A stretch of DNA of 50,191 nt from Senegalimassilia anaerobia JC110 (lineage in GTDB: Bacteria; Actinomycetota; Coriobacteriia; Coriobacteriales; Eggerthellaceae): contig NZ_HE611018.1 of assembly GCF_000236865.1 (NCBI RefSeq), positions 52,825 to 103,015 on the forward strand, written 5' to 3'. This document shows positions 1 through 8,164 of this stretch, one piece after another. The notes under the pieces were generated by a model. That model was not told where the DNA came from. It worked only from the letters and a program-made list of their open reading frames with translations, and searched no databases. How positions within the stretch are numbered: the stretch's first letter is position 1; each line of letters starts with the position of its first letter. The position numbers were made by a program, and so were the translations under genes.

Positions 1-5
1 CCGCT

Positions 6-1913
6 ATGGCTGATTGGGGGCTTACCCGCAAACAAATCGTCATGCTGATCGTGCTGGTGTTCGGTACCTTCGTCACCGTGCTGAACCAGACGGTCGTGGC
101 ACCGGCATTGCCGTCGATCATGAGCGAGATGAGCGTCGACGCCGCCGTCGCGCAGTGGTTGACCACCGGATTCACCCTGGTCAACGCCATCATGGTGCCC
201 ATCACCGCGTTTTTAACCGACCGCTTCACCACGCGCCGGCTGTTCCTTGCGTCCATGGTCCTGTTCACCGCCGGCACGGCGCTTGCCGCCTGGGGCCCGA
301 ACTTCCCCGTGCTGCTTTCCGGCCGCTTGATTCAAGCAGCCGGCGCCGGCATCCTCATGCCGCTCGTGATGACGGTGCTCATGTGGACGTTCCCCATCGA
401 CCGCCGCGGCACCGCCATGGGCGTGTTCGGCATCGTCATCGCATTCGCCCCTGCCGTCGGCCCCACCGTTGCAGGCATCATCATCGACCAGGCGAACTGG
501 CACATCATGTTTTGGATCATCGCCGCGCTATGCGCTGCGGTCATCGTGTTCGCCGGCGCAGCGCTTGAACGTGGCGGCGAAACGAACAAGGATGTGAAAC
601 TCGACGTGGTTTCGGTCGTCCTGTCAACGCTCGGGTTCGGCGGCCTGCTGTACGGCCTGTCCGCCATCGGCAGCTACGGCGTGACCGTCGATTCGGCTGC
701 CGGCGTCATCATCGGCGTGGTTGCACTGGCGTTCTTCTTCCGCCGCCAGCTACGGATGGAGCAGCCTATGCTGCAGGTGCGCGTGCTGACGAACCGCAAG
801 TTCTTCATCGCCACCATCATCGTGATGCTCGTGCAAGGCGCGCTGCTCGCCGGCGGCATCCTCATCCCCATCTTGCTGCAGTCCTACATGGGATTCTCGG
901 CCACCACGTCGGGCCTTGTGCTGCTGCCCGGCGCCATCGTCATGGGCGCCATGGGCCCGGTCGCCGGCCGCCTGTTCGATAAGCACGGCCCGCGCGTGCT
1001 GGCCGTCATCGGCACCGGCGTGCTGGCGCTGACCACCGCCACGTTCATGTTCATGGGGCCGGGTATGGGTCTGATCACGCTCACGGTCATCTACACGGTG
1101 CGCCTGTTCAGCCTGTCGCTCGTGAACATGCCCATCTCCACCTGGGGCATGAACGCGCTGCCTGACAAGCTGATGAACCACGGAACCTCCGTGCAGAACA
1201 CGTTCCGCCAGGTGGCGGGCTCGCTGGGAACCGCCGTCATCGTCTCGACGTCCACCGTTGCCACCAACATGGTTTCCGGTTCGACCGATACCATGACCGC
1301 CGGCGTGTTCGGTATCCACATGGCGTTCGCTGTGGCAACGGCGCTATGCGTGCTGGGCTTTGTGCTGACGGTGGTGCTCGTGCGCAACAAGCCCGGCGAC
1401 GAGGCGGCCGCCGACGAAGATAACGCGCACCGTTCCCTCATCGAGCAGATCATGAAGCGCGACGTGTACACGCTGCCCGAAAACGCCACCGTGCTCGAAG
1501 CCATGCAGCTGCTGGTGAACAACCATATCAGCGCCGCGCCGCTGGTCGACGCCGCCGGCAAGCCGACCGGTTTCATCTCCGACGGCGACATCATGCGCTA
1601 CCTGTCCAAGCGCGGCCAGATGATCATGGACCCTGTGGTGATGATCGTGCAAACCGTGGACGCATACTCCGACCACAAGGATTACGCCCACAAGCTGGAG
1701 CACCTGATGGGCATGAAAGCCTCCGATATCGGCGCGAAGGGGATCATCGGCGTCAGCGTGCACGCCGACCTGCCCGAGGTCTGCCGCGTGCTCGGCGAGA
1801 ACCACTTGAAGAAGGTGCCCGTGCTCGAAGACGGCGTGATCGTGGGCGTCATCAACCGTAGCGACATCACGCACTTCAGCATGGAAAAATATTTGGAAGA
1901 GCGCGGGGCGTAG
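6..1913 (+). CDS. MFS drug/proton antiporter (DHA2/EmrB type) fused to a C-terminal CBS-domain pair
   Basis: The protein has 635 residues. Residues 1 to about 465 are a 12-14 span major facilitator of the EmrB/QacA (DHA2) family: there is an early membrane helix with the LNQTVVAPALPSI stretch (motif C/D1 region of DHA2 exporters) and a basic DRFTTRRLF loop between helices 2 and 3. Residues about 476 to 630 are soluble and hold two CBS motifs, one ending GFISDGDIMRYL and one ending VGVINRSDITHF. DHA2 exporters are usually 450-550 residues and lack CBS domains, so this is a fusion. CBS pairs commonly bind adenine nucleotides, so gating by energy or nucleotide state is an inference; the substrate is unknown. 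The start lies only five bases inside the window, so its ribosome binding site, and any longer start, cannot be seen. Confidence 0.9.
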   Translation: MADWGLTRKQIVMLIVLVFGTFVTVLNQTVVAPALPSIMSEMSVDAAVAQWLTTGFTLVNAIMVPITAFLTDRFTTRRLFLASMVLFTAGTALAAWGPNFPVLLSGRLIQAAGAGILMPLVMTVLMWTFPIDRRGTAMGVFGIVIAFAPAVGPTVAGIIIDQANWHIMFWIIAALCAAVIVFAGAALERGGETNKDVKLDVVSVVLSTLGFGGLLYGLSAIGSYGVTVDSAAGVIIGVVALAFFFRRQLRMEQPMLQVRVLTNRKFFIATIIVMLVQGALLAGGILIPILLQSYMGFSATTSGLVLLPGAIVMGAMGPVAGRLFDKHGPRVLAVIGTGVLALTTATFMFMGPGMGLITLTVIYTVRLFSLSLVNMPISTWGMNALPDKLMNHGTSVQNTFRQVAGSLGTAVIVSTSTVATNMVSGSTDTMTAGVFGIHMAFAVATALCVLGFVLTVVLVRNKPGDEAAADEDNAHRSLIEQIMKRDVYTLPENATVLEAMQLLVNNHISAAPLVDAAGKPTGFISDGDIMRYLSKRGQMIMDPVVMIVQTVDAYSDHKDYAHKLEHLMGMKASDIGAKGIIGVSVHADLPEVCRVLGENHLKKVPVLEDGVIVGVINRSDITHFSMEKYLEERGA

Positions 1914-1920
1914 AGTCCCT

Positions 1921-1951
1921 GCGTTGAGGCACGAAAGGGGAGCCTCAACGC
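1921..1951. repeat. Perfect 10-bp inverted repeat after the MFS-CBS gene
   Basis: Arms 1921-1930 and 1942-1951 are perfectly complementary around an 11-nt loop, starting 7 nt after the stop codon. No T-run follows, so this is an mRNA 3-prime stem rather than a terminator by itself; the true terminator lies 20 nt further on. Confidence 0.6.
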
Positions 1952-1971
1952 GAGCGATCCCCCCTGAACGC

Positions 1972-2014
1972 AAAAAATCCCGCAACCGCGCTATTTGCGG
2001 TTGTGGGATTTTTT
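1972..2014. terminator. Bidirectional rho-independent terminator
   Basis: An 18-bp perfect stem (1972-1989 with 1997-2014) has a 7-nt loop. The outer six pairs are A:T, so there is a T-run on either strand. It can end the MFS gene from the left and the dmsC2 end of the dms operon from the right. Confidence 0.9.
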
Positions 2015-2037
2015 GCAACCTGAACCTATTTCTGGGC

Positions 2038-2955
2038 CTATACGGCAAGGCCGACCGTCAAATGCATCATGTAGAACGCGAAACGCATGACGAAGATGCC
2101 GGCGAACGCCAGCAGACACGAGACAAGCAGGCGAACAAGCACGCGCTTGGAGAATGCAAGCTCATCCCCGCCGCGCACCACCGCTTCCCTCGACACGACA
2201 TGCATCGTGAAGGCGGCAAGCACGCAACCGGCAAAGCACATCAACGCGAACGCCAGCAGCATCGTGCGGTAATGCGGCACAAGGTCGGCTGCCGCGAGCA
2301 CCGAATTCGCAATACCGTTCAATAGCCGCCCCTGCACGATATACACGACCATATTCGCCGCAAACGCAATGAAGGGCACCGTCATCAGCAGCAGGCCGAA
2401 ACGCCCCGCAAGCGCGCGCCACTGGGCGGCATACAACGTGATCGCCGCCAGCAGAGGCCCTCCCATCAGGGCATTCAACCACAATGAAATCGGAACCGTA
2501 GGCAGGCTCCAAGTGACGATGGTGTCAACGGAATACGCGAGGGACACCATTATCACGAACGCGACGCCCATTGCCGCGATCATCATCAGCAGCAGCCGCT
2601 GCAGCCATACAAGGGGTTTGACCGAAAACGAGTACAGCCAATACAGGCCGCTGCACGCCAACAATCCCACCGCACTGACGACTTCGTTCGAAAGAGGGCT
2701 GGAGCCGAAATGCAAAAACACGTACAGCGCATTGGCCGGGTTCCCAAGATGCGTAGCCGACGCGACAAGCCCCACCATGGTAACCACAAGGGGGATGCAC
2801 ATGAACGTGCTGATGCGCGCCCGCATCGTCGATTCAAGTTTCGGAAACAACAGCACCGCCGCAACCAAGACAAGGGCGACGGCGCCCGAGGGGGCAAACG
2901 TGGTGAACAGCACCAACGTCACCTCGCTTAACGCGGTATCGAACCCGGAAATCAT
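2038..2955 (-). CDS. Second DmsC-like anchor subunit of a DMSO-reductase-family enzyme
   Basis: The protein has 305 residues with about eight membrane helices and the pattern of DmsC/NrfD-type anchors, including an N-terminal FTTFAPSGAVAL segment and a conserved LGNPANALYVFLHFGSSPLSNE-type loop matching the region after helix 2 in the dmsC upstream (3829-4686). Anchors of this family take electrons from the menaquinone pool to the Fe-S subunit. The chosen start follows an AGAGGGGGAG ribosome binding site; an upstream ATG (3009) would add 18 residues with no such site. The gene is last in the dms operon, after torD. Its product shares the anchor fold with the upstream dmsC but is longer and clearly diverged, so it may be an alternative anchor or serve another reductase. 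Confidence 0.85.
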   Translation of the reverse strand: MISGFDTALSEVTLVLFTTFAPSGAVALVLVAAVLLFPKLESTMRARISTFMCIPLVVTMVGLVASATHLGNPANALYVFLHFGSSPLSNEVVSAVGLLACSGLYWLYSFSVKPLVWLQRLLLMMIAAMGVAFVIMVSLAYSVDTIVTWSLPTVPISLWLNALMGGPLLAAITLYAAQWRALAGRFGLLLMTVPFIAFAANMVVYIVQGRLLNGIANSVLAAADLVPHYRTMLLAFALMCFAGCVLAAFTMHVVSREAVVRGGDELAFSKRVLVRLLVSCLLAFAGIFVMRFAFYMMHLTVGLAV

Positions 2956-3009
2956 CAGCTCCCCCTCTTTGCAGCACTGCTCGACGCGAAACGCGCATAA
3001 CGCCCGCAT

Positions 3010-3045
3010 GGTCCGGCGCGTCAGCCTGCAGCGACGCGCCGGACC
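3010..3045. other. Strong intercistronic stem-loop between torD and dmsC2
   Basis: A 13-bp perfect GC-rich stem (3010-3022 with 3033-3045) has a 10-nt loop and is not followed by a T-run on either strand. It lies in the gap before dmsC2 in the transcription direction. It may stabilise or process the operon mRNA; that role is inferred. Confidence 0.6.
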
Positions 3046-3063
3046 AAACGATTCCTTGGTATT

Positions 3064-3735
3064 TTAGCGATAGAAGCGAGGCGTGACGACCTCCAACCCC
3101 AACGCCTCCCGAACGCCGTCCAAGCTTGCACGCGTTAAGCGAGCCAGCCCTTCATAGAAAGGATGCTCGGCGGCATCGGCAAGCTCGTCCAGGAAATGCC
3201 CCGCCCACGTCAGGAAATGAAGGCTCAGAAACTCGCCCAGGTCAGCGGGCTGGTTTTGAGCAAGCCACGCCATAAGGGCAAGCATGAGCCCGATATGATC
3301 CTCCGGCGTTTTCTCGTCAGCGGTTCGCGCAACGCCGTGTTCACGCATCCATGCGCGCAGCTCAAGGGTGGTCGCACCGAACACCACGCACTCGCGATCG
3401 GTGTATACCGAGCCCCACGGCGGCGCCGGCTTTGCGCCCGGGCCGATGAACAAGCGGCGATATTCCCACATCAGATCATCGTCTGCGACAAAGGCGCCGC
3501 CCTCTCCGGCAGCACGGCTCGGGGCAAGACCCTCAACCATCATGCCCAAACAGCGAGCGGCCTGCGCCTCGCCGACGAAGGGCCATTCCGCGCCGGCAGC
3601 CTGCGCATCAAGCGCAGCGACCGCCGCAAACTCGGCGCCGGCATCGCCCGTGCGCGGGTCCTGCAGGAAAAACGGGGCCAGCGTGTTCCCTAAAAACGCA
3701 ACGCCTTCAAGCGTCGCAGCATCAAGATCCGTCAT
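3064..3735 (-). CDS. TorD/DmsD-family Tat-redox enzyme maturation chaperone
   Basis: The protein has 223 residues and is cytoplasmic. The family marks are EYRRLFIGPG followed by PPWGSVY in the middle, the PEDHIGLMLALM segment near residue 145, and a C-terminal LHFLTWAGHFLDEL helix, all characteristic of TorD-like chaperones. These all-helical proteins bind the Tat signal peptide of a molybdoenzyme and hold it until the cofactor is inserted. The gene follows dmsC in the operon and its expected client is the DmsA encoded at 5336-7771, which carries a twin-arginine signal. The ATG has an AAGGAGAGG ribosome binding site. Confidence 0.9.
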   Translation of the reverse strand: MTDLDAATLEGVAFLGNTLAPFFLQDPRTGDAGAEFAAVAALDAQAAGAEWPFVGEAQAARCLGMMVEGLAPSRAAGEGGAFVADDDLMWEYRRLFIGPGAKPAPPWGSVYTDRECVVFGATTLELRAWMREHGVARTADEKTPEDHIGLMLALMAWLAQNQPADLGEFLSLHFLTWAGHFLDELADAAEHPFYEGLARLTRASLDGVREALGLEVVTPRFYR

Positions 3736-3777
3736 GCGATCCTCTCCTTATCGCTTAAGGCAACCATCATACGGCAA

Positions 3778-3806
3778 GGGGCGCGCCCGCAAACCGGACG
3801 CGCCCC
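3778..3806. other. Intercistronic stem-loop between dmsC and torD
   Basis: Eight-bp arms (3778-3785 with 3799-3806) enclose a 13-nt loop. In the transcribed (minus) direction the T-run precedes rather than follows the stem, so it is not a standard terminator. With the stem at 3010-3045 it is the second such element in this operon. Confidence 0.5.
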
Positions 3807-3828
3807 GAAAAAGCATCGACCTCAGCGA

Positions 3829-4686
3829 TTAGCCGATATACAGGCCAACGCTCAGCTGCACCGCGTAGAACGCCAGGCGAGCGGCGAACACGCCCACGAT
3901 TGCCAGCACCGGAGCCGCAGCGGCAAGCGCCGTGGACTTCGAGTTACGCAGAGCCATGAAGGCGGCGGCTGCGGCAACGACCATGCACACCACGCCGATC
4001 CACATGGGAGCGGAGGCGGCGGCGACCAGGTCCGCGCCATCGACCAGCGCATTGCTCATGCCGGACACGTTCATGACCTGCACCAACAGGCCAACAACAC
4101 CAAGGACCAGGCCGATGACCAGCACCGCCAGAGCCGCCATCTTGAAGCCGCCCTTCGCAGCGTCCTCAAGCGCACCGGACAGCGCCAGCACGAGCACGCC
4201 CAGGGAAACGCCGCCCAGCAGGCTGAAGCCCAGCACGGCAACGGGGACCATCGGGGTGTTCCAGGAAGCGATGGTCTCCATCATGTAGGCAGCGCCCGTG
4301 AAGCACGCGAACACGATCGCCATGACAGCTACCACAGCGGCAAAACCCTTGCGAGCACCCTCGCCAAGCTTGCCGGCGAGCGCCACGATCCAGTACACGA
4401 TAGCCAGCACGGCGAACACGACACCGGCGAGCAGCTCGTTGGACAGCGGACTCGCGCCCAGGCCGGCGAACACGCCGAACGCATGCATGGGGCTAGCCAG
4501 GTGGAAGAACGCGCAGATGAAGCCGGCCACCAGCACGACGACCGGGATGGTGGTCATACGGTCGATCTTCTTCAGCTGCTCATCGGAGAACTTCGTGGTG
4601 AAGAAAGCCACGGCCAGCGCGATGAACGCGCCCGCGCCGATAGGCGCCAGCGTGGTGAACAGGGCCAAAGGCAGCTCTGCCATCAT
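3829..4686 (-). CDS. dmsC: DmsC-type membrane anchor subunit
   Basis: The protein has 285 residues with eight predicted membrane helices. It starts MMAELPLALFTTLAPIGAGAF, the usual N-terminus of DmsC anchors, and has the conserved FFHLASPMHAFG and GASPLSNE segments. It oxidises menaquinol in the membrane and passes electrons to DmsB. Only one base separates its start codon from the dmsB stop codon, and its GGAGGTGAT ribosome binding site lies inside the end of dmsB, so the two are translationally coupled. Length and order (A-B-C) match the classic DMSO reductase operon. Confidence 0.92.
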   Translation of the reverse strand: MMAELPLALFTTLAPIGAGAFIALAVAFFTTKFSDEQLKKIDRMTTIPVVVLVAGFICAFFHLASPMHAFGVFAGLGASPLSNELLAGVVFAVLAIVYWIVALAGKLGEGARKGFAAVVAVMAIVFACFTGAAYMMETIASWNTPMVPVAVLGFSLLGGVSLGVLVLALSGALEDAAKGGFKMAALAVLVIGLVLGVVGLLVQVMNVSGMSNALVDGADLVAAASAPMWIGVVCMVVAAAAAFMALRNSKSTALAAAAPVLAIVGVFAARLAFYAVQLSVGLYIG

Positions 4687-4687
4687 G

Positions 4688-5308
4688 CTACATCACCTCC
4701 AGGGGATTCACGACTTTGCCGTCCTCCGCGCCTGCGGGCAGGGCATCAGCGGAAGCCTTGATGTATAGATTCGGTTTCGTGTAGGTGGGCTCGGGCAGGG
4801 GCGCGATGTTCCCGCGCTCGCCCAGCTTGGCCATTTCCTCGATCGTGCCGAAGTCCAGCGCGCGAGCCGGGCACGCCTCCACGCATACCGGCTTCTCACC
4901 TGCGGCGACGCGCTCGGCGCAGCCGTCGCACTTCACGCTGTGGCCCTTTTCACGATCGACCTTCGGCGCGTTGTACGGGCAGGCCATGTGGCAGTAGCCG
5001 CAGCCGATGCACTTGTCGGCGTCCACGGACACCAGACCGGTTTCGGGGTCTTTGTGCATTGCGGTGGTCGGGCACACCTTGGTGCACGCCGGGTCATCGC
5101 AGTGGTTGCACGACATGGACAGCGGATAGCTCACGCAGCTGCTGATGACGCAGCCGTTCGCATCGCGCTCGGTCGTGCCCAACGTCACCTCGTACACCTT
5201 GCGGAACGCGGTGCCGACGCTCAGGTCCTTGAAATCCTTGCAGGCCATCTCGCAGGTTTTGCAACCCGTGCAGCGAGTGCCGTCGAAATGAAATGCATAT
5301 CGAGTCAT
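4688..5308 (-). CDS. dmsB: DmsB-type four [4Fe-4S] electron-transfer subunit
   Basis: The protein has 206 residues. Four cysteine clusters can be read in order: CTGCKTCEMAC near residue 13, CNHCDDPACTKVCP, CIGCGYCHMACP, and CDGCAERVAAGEKPVCVEACP. Together these bind the four [4Fe-4S] centres that wire the anchor to the molybdenum site. The start MTRYAFHFDGTRCTGC is typical of DmsB, and the ATG has a GAGAGGAG ribosome binding site. There is no signal peptide; such subunits are exported in complex with the Tat-targeted catalytic subunit. It sits 27 nt after dmsA. Confidence 0.95.
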   Translation of the reverse strand: MTRYAFHFDGTRCTGCKTCEMACKDFKDLSVGTAFRKVYEVTLGTTERDANGCVISSCVSYPLSMSCNHCDDPACTKVCPTTAMHKDPETGLVSVDADKCIGCGYCHMACPYNAPKVDREKGHSVKCDGCAERVAAGEKPVCVEACPARALDFGTIEEMAKLGERGNIAPLPEPTYTKPNLYIKASADALPAGAEDGKVVNPLEVM

Positions 5309-5335
5309 CTTTTACTCCTCTCGTACTCGCTGCCT

Positions 5336-7771
5336 TTAAGCCTTCACGACTTCGCAGATGTTGGAATGCTGCGGATTGCCCTTTGCCAACGGGCTCGGGC
5401 GATGCGTGGTTAGCGTGTTGATGCAACCACCCTTGTCCAGACGAGCCTTGGGATCGGAGGAGGACATGTCCGCATTGTGCCAAGCGCCCTGGGAGATGGC
5501 GACCATACCCGGGATAACGCGCGGCGTAACCTTCGCCAGCAGCTCGATGGTGCCGAACTCGTTCTTCACTTGGACGGTGTCGCCCTGCTTGATGCCGCGA
5601 GGTTCCGCGTCGGCGGGATTGATCCAAGCCTCCTGCGGGTTGACCTCCTTCAGCTCCTCGATACCGCCCCAAGAGGAATGCAGACGACCGCGATAATGGA
5701 AGCCGCCCAACGCCAACGGATACTCGTCGGTGGTCGTTTCAACGCCATCCCACTCGGGGACGTACGCAGGAATCGGAGGCAGCGTATTCAGGCACGCAAG
5801 CGTATCGCCATCGGTCAGCTCCCAGCCTTCGGTGTCTTTCAGCAGCTTCTCAGAGAAGATCTCGATCTTGCCGGAAGGCGTGGTCAGGGCATTGGCCGCA
5901 GGGTCGTCGCGGAACTTCTTCATGGAGATGGTGGGGGCGTATTCGCGCGTGTACACGCCCATCTTCACCGCCTCGTCCCACGTGGGCAGCTCCTCGTCCT
6001 TCTCGCGAGACTTCTCGTACAGCTCCTTCATCCACTCGAGCTCGGTCTTGCCCTCGGTGAACTTATCTTTAATGCCGAACTTGTCGGCGATAAGCTCGCA
6101 CATCTCGTAGCAGGTCTTGCGCTCGTACTTCACGGACGTAGCAGGGGTGCCGGTGATGACATAGCCCCAGTTCGAACCCGTGGCGATCTGCGAGTTCTGC
6201 TCAAAGCGGAACATGTCGGGCAGGATGACGTCGGAATACTTCAGGGAATCGGTCATCACGATATCAATGCCCAGGATGAACTCGCACAGCGACTCGTCCA
6301 CCAGGATGTCATGCGCGTAGTTGATGTCGCCATGCTGATTGGTCAGGCAGTTGCCGGCATAGTTGATCATGTACTTGATGCCAGTGTTCAGCTTGTCGAC
6401 GTATTTCACGCCCCAGTTCTTGGCCGTCATGTCCGCGCCATGCTTGATGGCGTCGGTCCACACGAAGCACGAGATGGAGGCCTTCACCGGATTGGTGCCC
6501 GCCGGCAGGGACTGCAGCGTCGGGCTGTTGCGCGCCTCGCGGCAACCGTTATTGGTGCCCGCCAGGCCGACCTGGCCGACCAGGCACGGCAGGGCCATGA
6601 TAGACCAGGACGTCCACTCACCGTTGCTGCGGCGCTGCGGGCCCCAGCCCTGGCAGACGAACAGCGGCTTGGTGGTGCCGATCTCTTCAGCCAGCTCCTC
6701 GATCTTCTTCTCGGGGATACCGGTGACCTTGGCAGCCCACGCCGGCGTCTTCTCCACCTTGTCGTAGCCCATGCCCATAACGTAATCGAAGTAGGACATG
6801 TTCTTGCCCTGATATGCCTCGGGCATGGTCTGCTCGTCAAAGCCCACGCAGTAGGTGTGCAGGAAGTCCATATCGCACATGTCGTGCTGAATCAGGTAAT
6901 GGGCGATACCCGCGACCAACGCGGCGTCGGTGCCGGGATTGATGGGCAACCACTGGTCGGAATGGCCCATGATGGAGTCGTTCATGCGAGGGTCGATCAC
7001 ATAGATCTTCGCACCGGTCTTCTCGCGCAGCTGGACCCAATCGTAATGAGTGGTAAGACCGCCCTGGCGCGTTTCGGTGGGGCTGGTGCCGAACATGAGG
7101 ATGAGCTTGGCATCCTCGGCGTTCTTGAAGGAGCTGCCGCCATTGTTCTTGGAGCCGTACATGTAAGGGGTGATGGCCGTGATCTGGGCAGTGGAATAAT
7201 CGCCGTAGCGATTCAGGCTGCCGCCCAGCATGTTCAGCAGTCGATTGAACGGACGAGCCGTGGTTGCGGAAACGCCGGTCGCATACGGCAGGTACACGGC
7301 CTCGTTGCCATACTTTTCGATAACCTCTTTGAGCTTCGTGGCTGCCAGATCGATAGCCTCGTCCCAAGAGATGCGCTCGAACTTGCCCTCGCCGCGCTTG
7401 CCGACGCGCTTCATGGGGTAGTTGATGCGATCGGGATGGTTCATCCAACGACGATACGTACGGCCACGCAGGCACGCACGGGGCTGCGGGTCGTCGAAGC
7501 CGGCGTCCTTGCTCGTGCAGGTGTCCACCCACACAACCTCGTCGTCCTTCACATGGAACTTCAGGCTGCAGCGGCCCGGGCAGTTGATGGCGCAATGGCC
7601 CCACGTGATCTTCTCCTCGGACTCCGCGAGTGCCGGCTCGGTTGCGCCGAACAGGTTCGCGCCCGTTGCAGCGGCGCCGCCGACGGCGGCCAGAGCACCC
7701 AGCGCACCCGTCGACTTGACGAACGTGCGGCGGTTCATGCTTGGCATGTCTTGCATTGCCTCCCCCTTCAT
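5336..7771 (-). CDS. dmsA: DmsA-type molybdopterin oxidoreductase catalytic subunit, Tat-exported
   Basis: The protein has 811 residues and belongs to the bis-MGD DMSO reductase family. A twin-arginine signal (NRRTFVK at about 13-19, hydrophobic stretch, cleavage near ALA-ES at about 48-51) directs export. Cys60, Cys64, Cys68 and Cys100 fit the N-terminal [4Fe-4S] motif. Ser193 in the YGDYSTAQ segment aligns with the serine that ligates molybdenum in DmsA/DorA enzymes, which argues for an S- or N-oxide reductase rather than a formate dehydrogenase or nitrate reductase. The substrate itself cannot be read from sequence; Eggerthellaceae hold many paralogues with different acceptors. Two start codons are possible: this ATG (AAGGAAAGA upstream) or the one at 7756 preceded by AAGGGGGAGG. 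It is first in the operon. Confidence 0.93.
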   Translation of the reverse strand: MKGEAMQDMPSMNRRTFVKSTGALGALAAVGGAAATGANLFGATEPALAESEEKITWGHCAINCPGRCSLKFHVKDDEVVWVDTCTSKDAGFDDPQPRACLRGRTYRRWMNHPDRINYPMKRVGKRGEGKFERISWDEAIDLAATKLKEVIEKYGNEAVYLPYATGVSATTARPFNRLLNMLGGSLNRYGDYSTAQITAITPYMYGSKNNGGSSFKNAEDAKLILMFGTSPTETRQGGLTTHYDWVQLREKTGAKIYVIDPRMNDSIMGHSDQWLPINPGTDAALVAGIAHYLIQHDMCDMDFLHTYCVGFDEQTMPEAYQGKNMSYFDYVMGMGYDKVEKTPAWAAKVTGIPEKKIEELAEEIGTTKPLFVCQGWGPQRRSNGEWTSWSIMALPCLVGQVGLAGTNNGCREARNSPTLQSLPAGTNPVKASISCFVWTDAIKHGADMTAKNWGVKYVDKLNTGIKYMINYAGNCLTNQHGDINYAHDILVDESLCEFILGIDIVMTDSLKYSDVILPDMFRFEQNSQIATGSNWGYVITGTPATSVKYERKTCYEMCELIADKFGIKDKFTEGKTELEWMKELYEKSREKDEELPTWDEAVKMGVYTREYAPTISMKKFRDDPAANALTTPSGKIEIFSEKLLKDTEGWELTDGDTLACLNTLPPIPAYVPEWDGVETTTDEYPLALGGFHYRGRLHSSWGGIEELKEVNPQEAWINPADAEPRGIKQGDTVQVKNEFGTIELLAKVTPRVIPGMVAISQGAWHNADMSSSDPKARLDKGGCINTLTTHRPSPLAKGNPQHSNICEVVKA

Positions 7772-8164
7772 TCTTTCCTTTTCGCCTCTGCCGAAACGGC
7801 TGCGCTATCGCGCGCCGCGACACGGCTTCTTCCTTTCGCGACCTTTTCGCCGCGCACCACCCTTGCTTCCTTAGTTGGGGCTCGTCTACCCTCCAAGCGC
7901 GGATTTGGTGATGAAATCTTATCGCCTTGTTTGCCCCACCGTGTCACATAAAACGTGCGAATTTCACGTTTGCCCAGTTCACAGGCTATCACCCATTACA
8001 GTATGTGACAGCCTGAACCCGATTGCGCGCTATACTGTTTTGAGCAATCGATTTCGCATTCTTGCTATGCAGCGGCGAAATCACGCAAGGGAGAAGAGCA
8101 CTCGACCATCCGCCGCCGGCACCTTCAGGCGGGCGAACGGCAGTGCCCGACGACGAGGATCTCT
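7772..8164. promoter_or_regulatory. Divergent control region between dmsA and the LuxR-type regulator
   Basis: This 393-bp gene-free region holds two inverted repeats: a perfect 7-bp pair (7951-7957 with 7965-7971, 7-nt spacer) and an 11-bp pair with one mismatch (7982-7992 with 8005-8015, 12-nt spacer). A -10-like TATACT for the regulator is at 8031-8036 and a -10-like TAAGAT for dmsA (minus strand) at 7916-7921. Each has a GTGACA hexamer 20 bp upstream, too far for a normal -35, which would fit activator-dependent promoters. The inverted repeats lie between the two -10 boxes, the expected place for a shared regulator site. Binding by the neighbouring LuxR protein is inferred. Confidence 0.6.

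Noticed and set aside
5477-7951. An 824-codon open frame on the plus strand opposite dmsA
   Set aside because: Shadow of dmsA; composition is low-complexity and matches no domain.
7768-7992. A 74-codon minus-strand frame upstream of dmsA
   Set aside because: It overlaps the regulatory region with both inverted repeats, is rich in Lys/Arg/Glu and has no homology pattern.
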